A stretch of 64,000 nucleotides of DNA, taken from assembly GCA_022578605.1 (NCBI GenBank), contig MU394108.1, forward strand, positions 1-64,000, in the 5' to 3' direction. The notes beneath the pieces were generated by a model, which ran no database searches, was not told the DNA's origin, and was given only the letters and a program-made list of their open reading frames with translations. Numbering within the stretch: the stretch's first letter is position 1; every line of letters begins with the position of its first letter. A program made the translations under genes and the position numbers. Origin of the DNA: Camillea tinctor. Lineage: Eukaryota; Ascomycota; Sordariomycetes; Xylariales; Xylariaceae. Positions 42,103-51,550 of this stretch are shown in pieces.

Positions 42103-43926
42103 TTAGTAGTGGATGGCTTTGGAATATGTCGCCATAGCCGCCTCCTTGAATGCCTCCGCCAACGTCGGGTGCGCATGACACGTCCGGGCAATGTCTTCTG
42201 TGGATGCACCGTACTCCAGCGCCAACGTAGCTTCCGCAATCATTTCACCGGCATTGGGTCCGATGATGTGGCAGCCTAGCAGTCTGTCCGTCTCGGGGTC
42301 TGCAATCATCTTGACCAAACCCTCCGTGTCAAGGTTGGTCTTGGCACGCGAGTTAGCGCTGAAGGGGAAAGTACCGATCTTGTAAGGAATCTTGTCCTTC
42401 TTGAGCTCCTGCTCGTTCTGGCCGACCCAAGCGACCTCGGGATGGGTGTACATGACGGAGGGGATGACACCGTAATTTACGTGACCGTAGCCCTTCTTGA
42501 TGTATTCCACGGCAGCAACAGCCTCCTCCTCAGCCTTGTGGGCAAGCATAGGACCGAAGGTAACATCACCGATACACCGGATGTGCGATGCCTTCGTTCG
42601 GTATTCCGAGTCGATGACGACTCGGCCACGCTCATCGATCTCTAGGCCAATGTTCTCGAGACCGAGACCGGTGGTGTAAGGACGACGCCCAATGGCGACG
42701 AGGACGACGTCGGCATCAAGCTGTTTGGAGTGCTAGGTTAGATTGTGCAATCGTATAACACTTCGGCTATGGGAAGGGGGCGTTGATGTTGGACGTACAG
42801 TTTCAGGCTTGCCTCCCTTGGCCGAGTCGACCTCGAGCTTGACAGTCTCGCCACTCTTATCGCCAGTAACCACCTTGGTACCGAGCTTGAACTCGATGCC
42901 CTGCTTTTTCAGGAGCTTTTGCGCCTGCTTGGCGATCTCGGCGTCCATACCAGGGCCACCAATTTGGTCGAGGAACTCGACCACGGTAACCTTGGCGCCA
43001 AGCCTCGACCAGACCGAACCCATCTCAAGACCGATAATACCGCCTCCAATAACGATCATCTTCTCCGGGACCTTGTCGAGGGAAAGGGCGCCGGTGCTGG
43101 TGATGACGCGCTTCTCATCGATCTCGAGACCAGGGAAAGGGGTGGCCTCACTGCCGGTAGCGATAAGGATGTTCTTGCCGACAACGCTAGTTTCGCCACC
43201 ATCGTTGAGCTGGACCTTGACCTCGTTCTCGCTGGCGAAGGAGCCGGTGCCCTTGATATACTCGACGCCGTTCTTCTTGAAGAGGAATTCGATGCCCTTG
43301 GTCAGGCCGGTAACGGAGGTCTCCTTCGCTTTCATCATGGCCTGGAGGTTGAGTTTTACATCGCCGACTTCGATACCTCGGTTCTTGGTGTCGTGAAGGA
43401 TCTGGTGGTATAGATGCGAGTTGTTGAGGAGGGATTTCGAGGGGATACATCCGACATTGAGACAGGTACCGCCGAGCGAGCCGCGCTTCTCAATACAGGC
43501 AACCTAGAAGCGATTGGACGTCAGCCCGGTGCCCAGTCGCATGCAGCGATCAATGGGAGAACCCAAATACCTTCAATCCTTCCTGTCCGGCCTTGATAGC
43601 AGCAACATATCCGGCTACGCCACCACCGATGATGACAAGGTCTTTCTCGTCTGCGCCGGGTTAGAAACAAACGGATGGTCTGCGACAAGTCTGGCATTTC
43701 TAATAGGGGGTATCCAACCTGCTTGGCTAGCATAGCCTCTTCTCCATCGCGATAGTGGAGAGACAACTGTAGGTAGACTAAGGTTGGTGAGAAGTGCCGG
43801 GTCAGCGGGCGAGCCATTTTATTTTATTTTTTCTTTTATCAGCTGCAAGAGGCTTGAAACCTACGATGACTGGGAACGGCAAACGGACCGGACAGCAGTC
43901 CGGGGTATTAAACGGCTGGCCAGCAT
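42103..43926 (-). CDS. LPD1: Dihydrolipoyl dehydrogenase, E3 of 2-oxoacid dehydrogenase complexes
   Basis: Mitochondrial flavoprotein that reoxidises lipoamide in the pyruvate, 2-oxoglutarate, branched-chain and glycine-cleavage complexes. Exons are 43926-43865, 43777-43719, 43650-43571, 43503-42799 and 42720-42103, giving 507 aa. The leader [20 protein letters not shown] and WRRGYAS fit a mitochondrial presequence. FAD motif: [13 protein letters not shown]. Redox disulfide: Cys81 and Cys86 in [12 protein letters not shown] motif: [12 protein letters not shown]. Active-site His486 and Glu491 in [10 protein letters not shown]. For intron 4 I chose acceptor AAACAG (ending 42721) over CCTAG a few bases upstream, because the CTAAC branch point lies only about 5 bases from the latter. 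An ATG at 43817 lies inside intron 1 and its frame does not lead into the enzyme. Confidence 0.95.
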
Positions 43927-44640
43927 GGCGTATGTATGGGGAGAAGGAATAGGCGATCTCAATTGAGGGTTGTTGATATGGAAATAACGGTGTGAGTCGT
44001 ATGTAAGATGTGGAATATGTTTTGTCTAAGGTAAAGTTTAGAAGTTTAGTACACTAAAGTTATGGGGGTTGCTAAGCTTTTGGCTACAGAAGCTCCAAGA
44101 GAATGTTCCGTTCCGAGTTTTGGAGTTCAATGCTACTAGTACTAGTACTAACTACATGTACCTACTACATCCTACTGGGAGCTCACTGGCAGTGACCCAT
44201 TGAATTTTTTTATTGGGGGGGGGGGGGGTCTGGGCGTTGGTTGGCTCAACCAAATAAGTTGCCTGCTAATAAGTCCAGTATCGGTATTCCGGTCAAGTGC
44301 GGTCTATTTTCGTCCTGCTTATTAGTATATATCTAGTACCAGTACAGTTAGCCGTTCTCCCGAACATAACCGCCCCTGACCGAATAATTACATAACTTAC
44401 ATACCTACGCTGAAGTCTTGTAGATGTTGACATACGGAGTACATACATAGATATCACATACCTAAGTGCCTAAGTGGCTTTTGATGAGAAAAATATAAAC
44501 CGCAAAGAGGTAAATTTAAATAATAGTTTCGGGAATATTCGAATCAATCTCCCCCTCCCCCTTTTTTCGCTTTTTTTTTTCTTTTCTTCCGAGGAAAGGG
44601 AGGATATAAATGTAGTAGCGTTGAAAGGTAATTTTTTTTT
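43927..44640. other. Intergenic region, LPD1 upstream and SGD1 downstream
   Basis: Holds the LPD1 promoter side and the SGD1 3' flank. A G homopolymer of about 14 bases lies at 44215-44228 and an ACTAGTACTAGTACTA palindromic run at about 44134-44150. Confidence 0.6.
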
Positions 44641-47157
44641 TCATTCTAACGACACCGTAGCTAGCACAGACTCCAAAATCTCAACGGCAGCGTTGCAGTT
44701 CTTCTTGACTATCTTCTTCTCCTTCTTATCCTTCAATAGATCTGTCTTCCGCACGCGCTTCTTCAAGAAGTATTGTACCCCTCGCCCAGCGTGCTCATCC
44801 AAACCTCCAAACACGTCTTTCAGCGTATCGCTTTTGCTCTCCTGAAGTATCGTAATAAACATCACCTCAATAAACATATGAGTCTTCTCTTGCAACGCTG
44901 CGAGGTTCCGGTGTTTGATGATATCTATCAGCTTAACTGACTTGCTGGCCACTAGGGAGCCGTACATCTTGGCCGTATTATAGATCCATCGTACGTCGTA
45001 ATCTGCAGCTTCTTCCATATCGTCCAGGTCATCTCCATCACCTGTGTCGATATCCTCCCCCATCTTCTTGAACCTCGTAGTTATACATCGCCTGAACTGG
45101 AACCCTAATTCTCTGTCTCCAGCGAACCGAGAAGCAACTAACGTGTAATAGTGATTGTATTGAGATTGCCGCTCCCCGCTTCGGACAATTACTTCGGGAA
45201 TCTCCTTCCTTTGATGCTTGTTGAGTCTCAACTTTCTGATAAGTAGGTCGGCATTCTCAAAATCCGTGGCTGCGTGAAGCGCTACAAATATTCGCTGACG
45301 TATTTCGGTATTGAAGCCTTGCTCTCTTGCAAGTTGCCAAAGATCTGGGATTCCTAGGTCGTCATCCACTTGTGTAATGGTTTCATCGTCTTGGTCCCGA
45401 TCCTTGAGGCGTTTATTACCATCCCCGTTTCCATCCTCCTTAGTGCCGGACCAGCTTGCTCCAACGAGCCACCATTTTCCGCGCTTGTCCGCATCTTGAA
45501 TATCCTTCAGACCCACACGAAGGGGTTGGACATCTTGGGTGCCTCCTAGGGTGCCTATCCGCTTCCTGATTTGCGTACGTTGCTCTGCCAGGTCTTTATT
45601 GCGGGCTCCTGCCTTGGTCTTATTACTCTGCAGCTTTTTCATTTCGTCAATCATGAAACTCGTCCTAACCGACATGTTCTTCGTATTACCAGGCCTGATC
45701 CGACTAACGATATCCGCTAGGGCATGCGGGTCCTCACGTCTGAGCGATGGACCACTTAGCTGAATAATTCTGAGCAACAGTTCAGTATTAAGCTCAGATA
45801 GATTTCCCAAAAAGAGTCGAACAAAGTCGAAAACTAGATTGCACCCAATAACCTGCATATTGTATAATTCGGCAAGCAATGCAATAAGGTGTTTTGATGC
45901 AGCATCTGAGTGGTCACCGGAAGCTGCCTCGTAATGTTTGTGGAAGACCTCGACTAGCTGTTGTATTAGGTAGGCACTAACAGACATTCCTATGGCCTTG
46001 TGGGCCGCGGCAATAAAACCTGCCATCATGGTGAAGAAGGAATCTGGCCGTTTTTCTGGTGAACACACCAGCGCTAGGATCAAGTCACTGAGGGTGGAAG
46101 TGACCGTCTGTCTTGGCTTCGTATTGTATAAGTTATTGAAATCCTTGATTATCCCGATCATGTTATCGTTTGTCAACCGGTTAATCAAACCCTGGACACG
46201 TCTTCGGAGCTGGGCTTCAGCCTCGTTATCAGAACCTGACTGTTTGCGTAGCGAAGGTGGGACATATTTCGCTACACCTGTCGTGGGAGCTACATAAGGG
46301 TTTTCCCGCTGCCGCGGAGCGGAGCTCATCTCTTCGGCGTCGGAAAACCCTTCGAAATTTCCATCACTTTGCTCCTCGTCGGAGTCATCATCGATGCCCT
46401 CTAGGTCCTCAAGGTCCTCAAGGCCATCCTCGCCGTCGTCATCCGAGTCGGAGAAATCCTCGCTATCAGGCAGGTCTTCCTGAAGAATGCTGTTTGATTT
46501 GCCTCTTTGGTGGTCTTTGGCAGCCGCTGCTTCAGCCTTCCGTCTCTTTTGAGCAAGCCACTCATCGGCCTCTGCTTTACGTTTTCTCTGGGCAAGACTT
46601 CCGGGATTATCATCGTCTTCGTCGCCCAGATCTCCCAATAGGTCGCCCAGCCCGTCTTCTTCGAATGCCTTGGGCAAAGATCTTTTGCTCCTTAGGCCTA
46701 ACTTCTTTTCCAGCGCAGCAATATCCTTGTCATCTTGGGCAAGCTTTTTCTGCTCCGACTTGGTAAGTTGATTTCGACCAGGATCTTCATCTTCCCAACC
46801 CGAGCCAGCGTCTTCATCATGATCGAGGTCTGAGTCAAGTTCATCATCCTCGTCTTCTCCATCCTCATCCACTTCATCGTCATCATCCGTTTCATCATCA
46901 CTTTCTTGCTTTCGCACGTGCGTGCGAGGTGATGCTTTGGTCTGTGTGAAGGAGGTTGACTGAGTAGGATGTTGGCGTCTTATTTGTGAGCTCTGCGCTT
47001 GTCTCTTCTGCACACGTGCAGCCTTTCTTTGATCTTTTCTTGACAGCTGGTGCCTCGGATTTCCATTTCCCCTGCTATAAGATGCGGACCCTTCGGCGTC
47101 CAGCTCTTTCAGTAGTGCCGAGGGGAGGGCGAGCTTCCTCCTGGGTCCTGGCGCCAT
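44641..47157 (-). CDS. SGD1: Sgd1/NOM1 nucleolar MIF4G-MA3 protein
   Basis: Single exon, 838 aa, start ATG 47157. Orthologue of yeast Sgd1 and human NOM1, nucleolar proteins needed for 18S rRNA production that interact with eIF4A-type helicases such as Fal1. The N-terminal 300 residues are basic then strongly acidic (long Asp/Glu runs at about 70-115 and 225-275). A MIF4G domain occupies about 315-530 (starts LRRRVQGLINRLTNDNMIGI). An MA3 domain follows at about 645-765 (RQRIFVALHAATDFENADLL). The basic C-terminus (FLKKRVRKTDLLKDKKEKK) probably gives nucleolar retention. No introns seen. It is divergent from SRP14, with a 605-bp shared upstream region. Confidence 0.95.
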   Translation of the reverse strand: MAPGPRRKLALPSALLKELDAEGSASYSRGNGNPRHQLSRKDQRKAARVQKRQAQSSQIRRQHPTQSTSFTQTKASPRTHVRKQESDDETDDDDEVDEDGEDEDDELDSDLDHDEDAGSGWEDEDPGRNQLTKSEQKKLAQDDKDIAALEKKLGLRSKRSLPKAFEEDGLGDLLGDLGDEDDDNPGSLAQRKRKAEADEWLAQKRRKAEAAAAKDHQRGKSNSILQEDLPDSEDFSDSDDDGEDGLEDLEDLEGIDDDSDEEQSDGNFEGFSDAEEMSSAPRQRENPYVAPTTGVAKYVPPSLRKQSGSDNEAEAQLRRRVQGLINRLTNDNMIGIIKDFNNLYNTKPRQTVTSTLSDLILALVCSPEKRPDSFFTMMAGFIAAAHKAIGMSVSAYLIQQLVEVFHKHYEAASGDHSDAASKHLIALLAELYNMQVIGCNLVFDFVRLFLGNLSELNTELLLRIIQLSGPSLRREDPHALADIVSRIRPGNTKNMSVRTSFMIDEMKKLQSNKTKAGARNKDLAEQRTQIRKRIGTLGGTQDVQPLRVGLKDIQDADKRGKWWLVGASWSGTKEDGNGDGNKRLKDRDQDDETITQVDDDLGIPDLWQLAREQGFNTEIRQRIFVALHAATDFENADLLIRKLRLNKHQRKEIPEVIVRSGERQSQYNHYYTLVASRFAGDRELGFQFRRCITTRFKKMGEDIDTGDGDDLDDMEEAADYDVRWIYNTAKMYGSLVASKSVKLIDIIKHRNLAALQEKTHMFIEVMFITILQESKSDTLKDVFGGLDEHAGRGVQYFLKKRVRKTDLLKDKKEKKIVKKNCNAAVEILESVLATVSLE

Positions 47158-47762
47158 AATCGGACACCTTGTTCTTCTTTCTTCTTTGAGTAGATATCTA
47201 TTCGAGGGAAGTACCTCTAATTTGGTGCCTTTTGGTTAAATTTAAAAAGGTATAAGATAGACAGTTCGAAGAGAATTTATGACACCAAAAAAAGGAGAAA
47301 AAAATATGGGAAAGATAGAAGAAAAGGATGTAATTGGTAGATTAGGTGCCTAGGTAGGTCCGTACCTGAGGTAGAAGTAGTTCAAAAAGAAATGAAATGA
47401 AAAAAAGGAAAAAAGAAAAAAACTTTAAAATAAAATAAAACTTTAGCGTTGATAGTGGGTAATAGACAGGATGTTTTGCGCCGTAACGTGGGTGAGCTAA
47501 GGCTGCAAGATTGCCCCACAGCGGAGGAGCGGGAACCACAAATGGAGCCCGCCTCACGGAGCGCGCGTTATCCTCAATTGTCCCGCCGATTTTAATTCAA
47601 ACTACACCCCAACTTTTTTTAACATTTCCTCTTCCACCCCACCTTCCTATCTCTCTTTCTATTACTTCATTCTACCGCTTTACCACCACCCCCTACCATT
47701 TGCTCAGAACTTGAACATCAATATTAATAAAGGAGAATAAAAGGAAAAGAACATACTTTGCC
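47158..47762. promoter_or_regulatory. Divergent promoter region, SGD1 and SRP14
   Basis: The 605-bp spacer holds A/G-rich tracts on the SGD1 side (47230-47450) and pyrimidine-rich leader sequence (47590-47710) on the SRP14 side. No gene inside. Confidence 0.6.
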
Positions 47763-48391
47763 ATGGGGCGCCTGAGCAACGATGAGGTACAATTAATATC
47801 CAATCCCAATCCCAATCCCAATTCCTCAGCTAGGTGTCTACCTGTATACCCAAATAATCTACACTATATACATGCTAACAAGAGACCCTCCCCCCCTTTT
47901 CTCTCTCTTCGCAACAATGTAGTTCTTCTCCAAACTCATCGAGCTCTTCGACCAGAGAAAAGGCAAAGATCACGGCTCTATAGTGCTCACGCAAAAAAGA
48001 CGTATGTGCTTGATCTAGGACAAGAAGGGGAAAATGTGCCCCCTCCCAACTCGGAGGAGGGAGCTAACCCAGGGGAACTTTAGTTACCTATGACCAGCCC
48101 CCTCTCCCCGAATCCACAAGCGAAACCATATTTCCGGACCTTCACCCGCCGCGGCCCATGCCTGTGCTGGTGCGCGCCACTAACGCCAAGGGCAAGGAGA
48201 GCCGCGCCGAGAAAATCAAGCTGTCTACCGTCGTCGATGCCGAAGCTCTACCCGCCTTCTTTGAGCGCTACGCTGAGGTCTGCAAGCTGGGCATGGTCAC
48301 CCTGAAACCGAGAGATCGTAGCAAGAGGAAGGGCAAGGCGAAGAAGAAGAAGGGAGGCGCTGCTGCTACCGCTGCTGTTGGTGCTTCGTGA
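47763..48391 (+). CDS. SRP14: Signal recognition particle subunit SRP14
   Basis: Alu-domain subunit of the signal recognition particle, which pauses translation during targeting to the endoplasmic reticulum. Exons are 47763-47786 (24 nt), 47923-48001 and 48084-48391, giving 136 aa. The product starts MGRLSNDEFFSKLIELFDQR, typical of SRP14. The central part RPMPVLVRATNAKGKES and KIKLSTVVDAEALPAFFERY forms the usual RNA-binding fold, and the tail is Lys-rich (RKGKAKKKKGG) then Ala/Gly-rich. Donors are GTACAA and GTATGT. The very short first coding exon would be missed without splicing analysis. Confidence 0.93.
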
Positions 48392-48926
48392 ACTAATGCT
48401 CATCTCGTGGAAGTCAAAGGCGGAGACGAAAAGAGCGACAACTCGAGCTCATGGAATAGGAAGAGAGCTGGCTGTATATTGGTCGTTTCACGATATCAGG
48501 ACCTACTAGGATTCACTAGGCCCTTGTCTCGTGGATATAGGGTAGTAAATGGGCTAGGGACATGAGTTCAAGAGAATACAGAGAAAAGAAAATAACATCA
48601 CAGCTACCCAGAGGGGAAAGGGTGGAAGGATCGCCTTAAGTATTGTTTCCCCCTATATTAGCGGCGTCTTGACCCTTGTTCGTTAGAATATTTTAGAATC
48701 CGATATAATGAATCTATGAATTACATGCGAGAAAATAGAGAATAGGGGACTATCCCAGGGGGAAAAAAAAGGGGGGGGGGGGGGGGGGGGGGGGGGGGAA
48801 CCAAAGAAAAAAAAAAAAAAAAAAAAAACCCAAACCACAAACGACATATTGGGCGGCAGCGATAAAAGCAAAAAAACGACANNNNNNNNNNCTCCCGCCC
48901 CCCCCCCCCCCCCCCCCCCCCCCCCG

Positions 48927-48990
<64 letters not shown>

Positions 48991-49270
48991 AACCTAAGAA
49001 AAATACTTAAATATCAAAAAGCCAAACCTCAACCGACCTATTGCTAGGCATCCTTCTAAGCAAAAATAAGTCCTTATGCGCCCCTCTCCCCCTTTTAACT
49101 ATAGAGAGATACTGGATATTATGGTACACCTATCCGTTGATTCCACCTCTCTACCCTCTCTTCTACTTTGTCTATAGCCCAACACAGATAGACAGGCGTC
49201 TATTCATCAACGGCCTTTAGCCCCCAGTTCCTCGAACCAGAACCAGAGCTAGAGCCAGAGTCAACCCCTA
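48392..49270. other. Intergenic region with homopolymers and assembly gap
   Basis: Between SRP14 and the small Cys-rich gene. No gene seen. It contains the G run 48771-48798, an A run near 48807-48828, ten N bases and a long C run (see next entry). Confidence 0.8.
48771..48988. other. Assembly gap flanked by long homopolymers
   Basis: Ten N bases occupy 48882-48891. To the left is a 28-base G run (48771-48798) and an A run; to the right a C run of about 90 bases (48898-48988, with a single G at 48926). The sequence after the G run (GGAACCAAAG onward) is a rough copy of the sequence after the C run (GGAACCTAAG onward), so the gap is probably artificial. Confidence 0.85.
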
Positions 49271-49600
49271 CTATACACCCTTCTTCCTCCTCTTCTGTGT
49301 CGCCATCACAGCCACAGCCGCATTATTGTTATCACCGCTCTCACTTTCCCCTTCACCCCTTTCTCCCTTTTCTTCTTCTTCTCCCTCCTCCCCCATTTCT
49401 TCATCCTCAGCCCTCTCCCTGGCATCCCGACACGAATCGCACTCGCTTCGGACCGGCCTCCGCGGGTTCCCCACGTACATGCACAGGCTCTCGGGGCAGC
49501 GCGGCGCGTCGGGGTCCTGGCTCTCGCAGCTGGCGAGGCGGCGGTGGGCAGTCCAGACGCGACGGCAGGTAGCGCAACGTTGGGGGTGGAGTTCGCACAT
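49271..49600 (-). CDS. Small Cys-rich hypothetical protein
   Basis: Single exon, 109 aa, start ATG 49600. The first 60 residues carry paired cysteines (MCELHPQRCATCRRVW, then ASCESQ, APRCPESLCMYVG, SECDSCRDA), a pattern that suggests metal binding. The second half is very acidic and low-complexity, then a basic end QKRRKKGV. The arrangement CELHP, CxxC and NPRRP recurs in small uncharacterised proteins of filamentous ascomycetes as I recall them. The function is unknown. The plus strand is open too, but only because of its pyrimidine-rich composition; the Cys spacing favours the minus frame. Confidence 0.6.
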   Translation of the reverse strand: MCELHPQRCATCRRVWTAHRRLASCESQDPDAPRCPESLCMYVGNPRRPVRSECDSCRDARERAEDEEMGEEGEEEEKGERGEGESESGDNNNAAVAVMATQKRRKKGV

Positions 49601-51550
49601 CTCCCTTCCTCTCCCTCTCTCTATTCCCTTTACTTATTATTTCCCAAGCCCCCCTATAGTATTCTTCTTCTTCTTCTTCTTCTCTCTCTCTCTCTCTCTT
49701 TTTTTTTTTCCAAGAAAATAGGAGGATGAAGCGACGAGAAATCTCTCGTTTACGTTCTCGTTATATTTATTAAGTTCAATAGGTCTTCGTACCTATGATG
49801 AGCGGTCGAGCGAGCTCAACCTAGTGAAGGATGGATGTAGATTGGGTAAGGGGGAGAGAAAGGTCGGTAGAAGACACTAGGTTAGTTATTTGTGAAGTGG
49901 GAGAAGGGATTCGCTTCTGTCGCATGAAATGACTACTACAGGAGTGCTCGTAGTGTGGTCTCCACACAAAGCAAAACGGTATGTATTGGTATTGCCTTGG
50001 TGAATCGTTCGTAACTGAGTCGATGCGTTGAATAATGGTTAGGGGAATAGTTTGATTAGTGAATGAATAGCTGGAGGTATGGATGATGGGAAAAGATATA
50101 CTAAGGTCTCTTTTCAGTACGTTAGATGAGACTGAAAGACTTGAACTTGTTAAATAGAGAGTCGCTGAGCAATGGCAATTACTAAACCATCTCTGTAAGT
50201 AAACAAGGGGGGTAAGAAAGACAACCAACATTCAGGTTGATGGACAGGACGTTCCACGCTATCTATTGTTTAAGTTCGCGAAAAAAAATTATGAAGGAAG
50301 TCTAGGTATAAAGTCCAGTAGCACTAAGATGACGGAAGGGGGCCATAGTTGATTGCTCTAGGTTATGGTGTCCAGGTAGTTTAGCGACCTAGACCTGTCA
50401 TTCAGGAGTCAGTCGAGTCGGGAGACCATAACGTAGCATGTGGCATGGTTTCAGGGGTTTTTAGGACAAGCGAACGTACGACCCCAAATCACGCTAGGTC
50501 AGTCACTGCGAGTCACTAGGTAGCTAGCCTTCATCGCCAGTAAAGTCGTTGTGTCAGTTCTGAGCAAAGTGCATTTGTGGGGTGTACATAGTATTCAGCG
50601 TCACAGTACACACGAGGAGCTGTTCACCATTTCCCTCCTTCCCCCTCCCCCTTCCCCGACCTGTCCTAATACGCCAGTCCCGAATCAGTAGTGCAAACAT
50701 CAATCCTCCCAGTAGGGTCAGTCTGCCCCTGGCGCCCAGTTCAGTCAATCATTACAAACACAAGCAGATGCCAGCCAACCAGCCAATACCTGCTGCCTAG
50801 AATGTGCTACATAGCGCATAACACACGCACACTCAATCTTACACGCGCACACAAGGTATGCCAGCTAGGTCCTACGCTTTTCTCATCGTACCCATTTGTG
50901 CCTAGACACAAGGCCAACCACCAATCCTTGGAGAATTCGGAATGCTATTCGAAATACAATCTAATTTAAGAGCACCCAGACTTCCCTTTTCCATACCAGT
51001 ACGGGTTTTTTAGGGGCCTCTTCCGTGTAATGTAGTACGAAGGAGATGTAAGAAAAGAAAGAAAAGGAAAGAAAGAAATCCCCCCACAATTTTTTGTTGG
51101 CCTGTTAGTGTCGGGCCACCGAGGTCCTGTCTAGGTGCTATCTGTCGGGCGGGATTCGATGCTCTAATATAATGCACTCCCTCATGCCTCGGAGAATGAT
51201 GTAGCAACTAGAGAGTTGAGGGAGATCGTTCTCCGGAGACTCCCATCTACCCTCCCCGCACTCCACCGGGCGTTTACTCCATACTGGAAGAGAGAAAATA
51301 AATCGAGGATGAAGAAAACTTGTTTTGTAAAGGAGATTGTAATACACAGATATGCAACAGACGAGACGTAAGCCGCCGAGACCATTTAACCGACCTTCCG
51401 CATAGATGCTCCGAGAAGTGGGAGTTGATTAAAAAAAGAAAAAAAAAAAAGGAAGAGAGATCGTGATAGGAAGGGTCTGGGCTACGGAAAAGCCACGTCG
51501 GGTTAGATGGTTTACAGATCACGCATGAAGAAACTCTGACAGAGAATCTT
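49601..51550. other. Intergenic region, 3' side of the Gbp2-like gene
   Basis: Contains a TTC/(TC)n tract at 49664-49699 just upstream of the Cys-rich gene, followed by about 1.8 kb without supported genes. Frames at 49821-50231 and 51010-51522 have no recognisable content. Confidence 0.6.

Noticed and set aside
43521..43817. Frame starting MARPLTRHF upstream of LPD1
   Set aside because: It reads through two acceptor/donor pairs and enters the enzyme in the wrong frame. The spliced model with the mitochondrial leader at 43926 explains the region.
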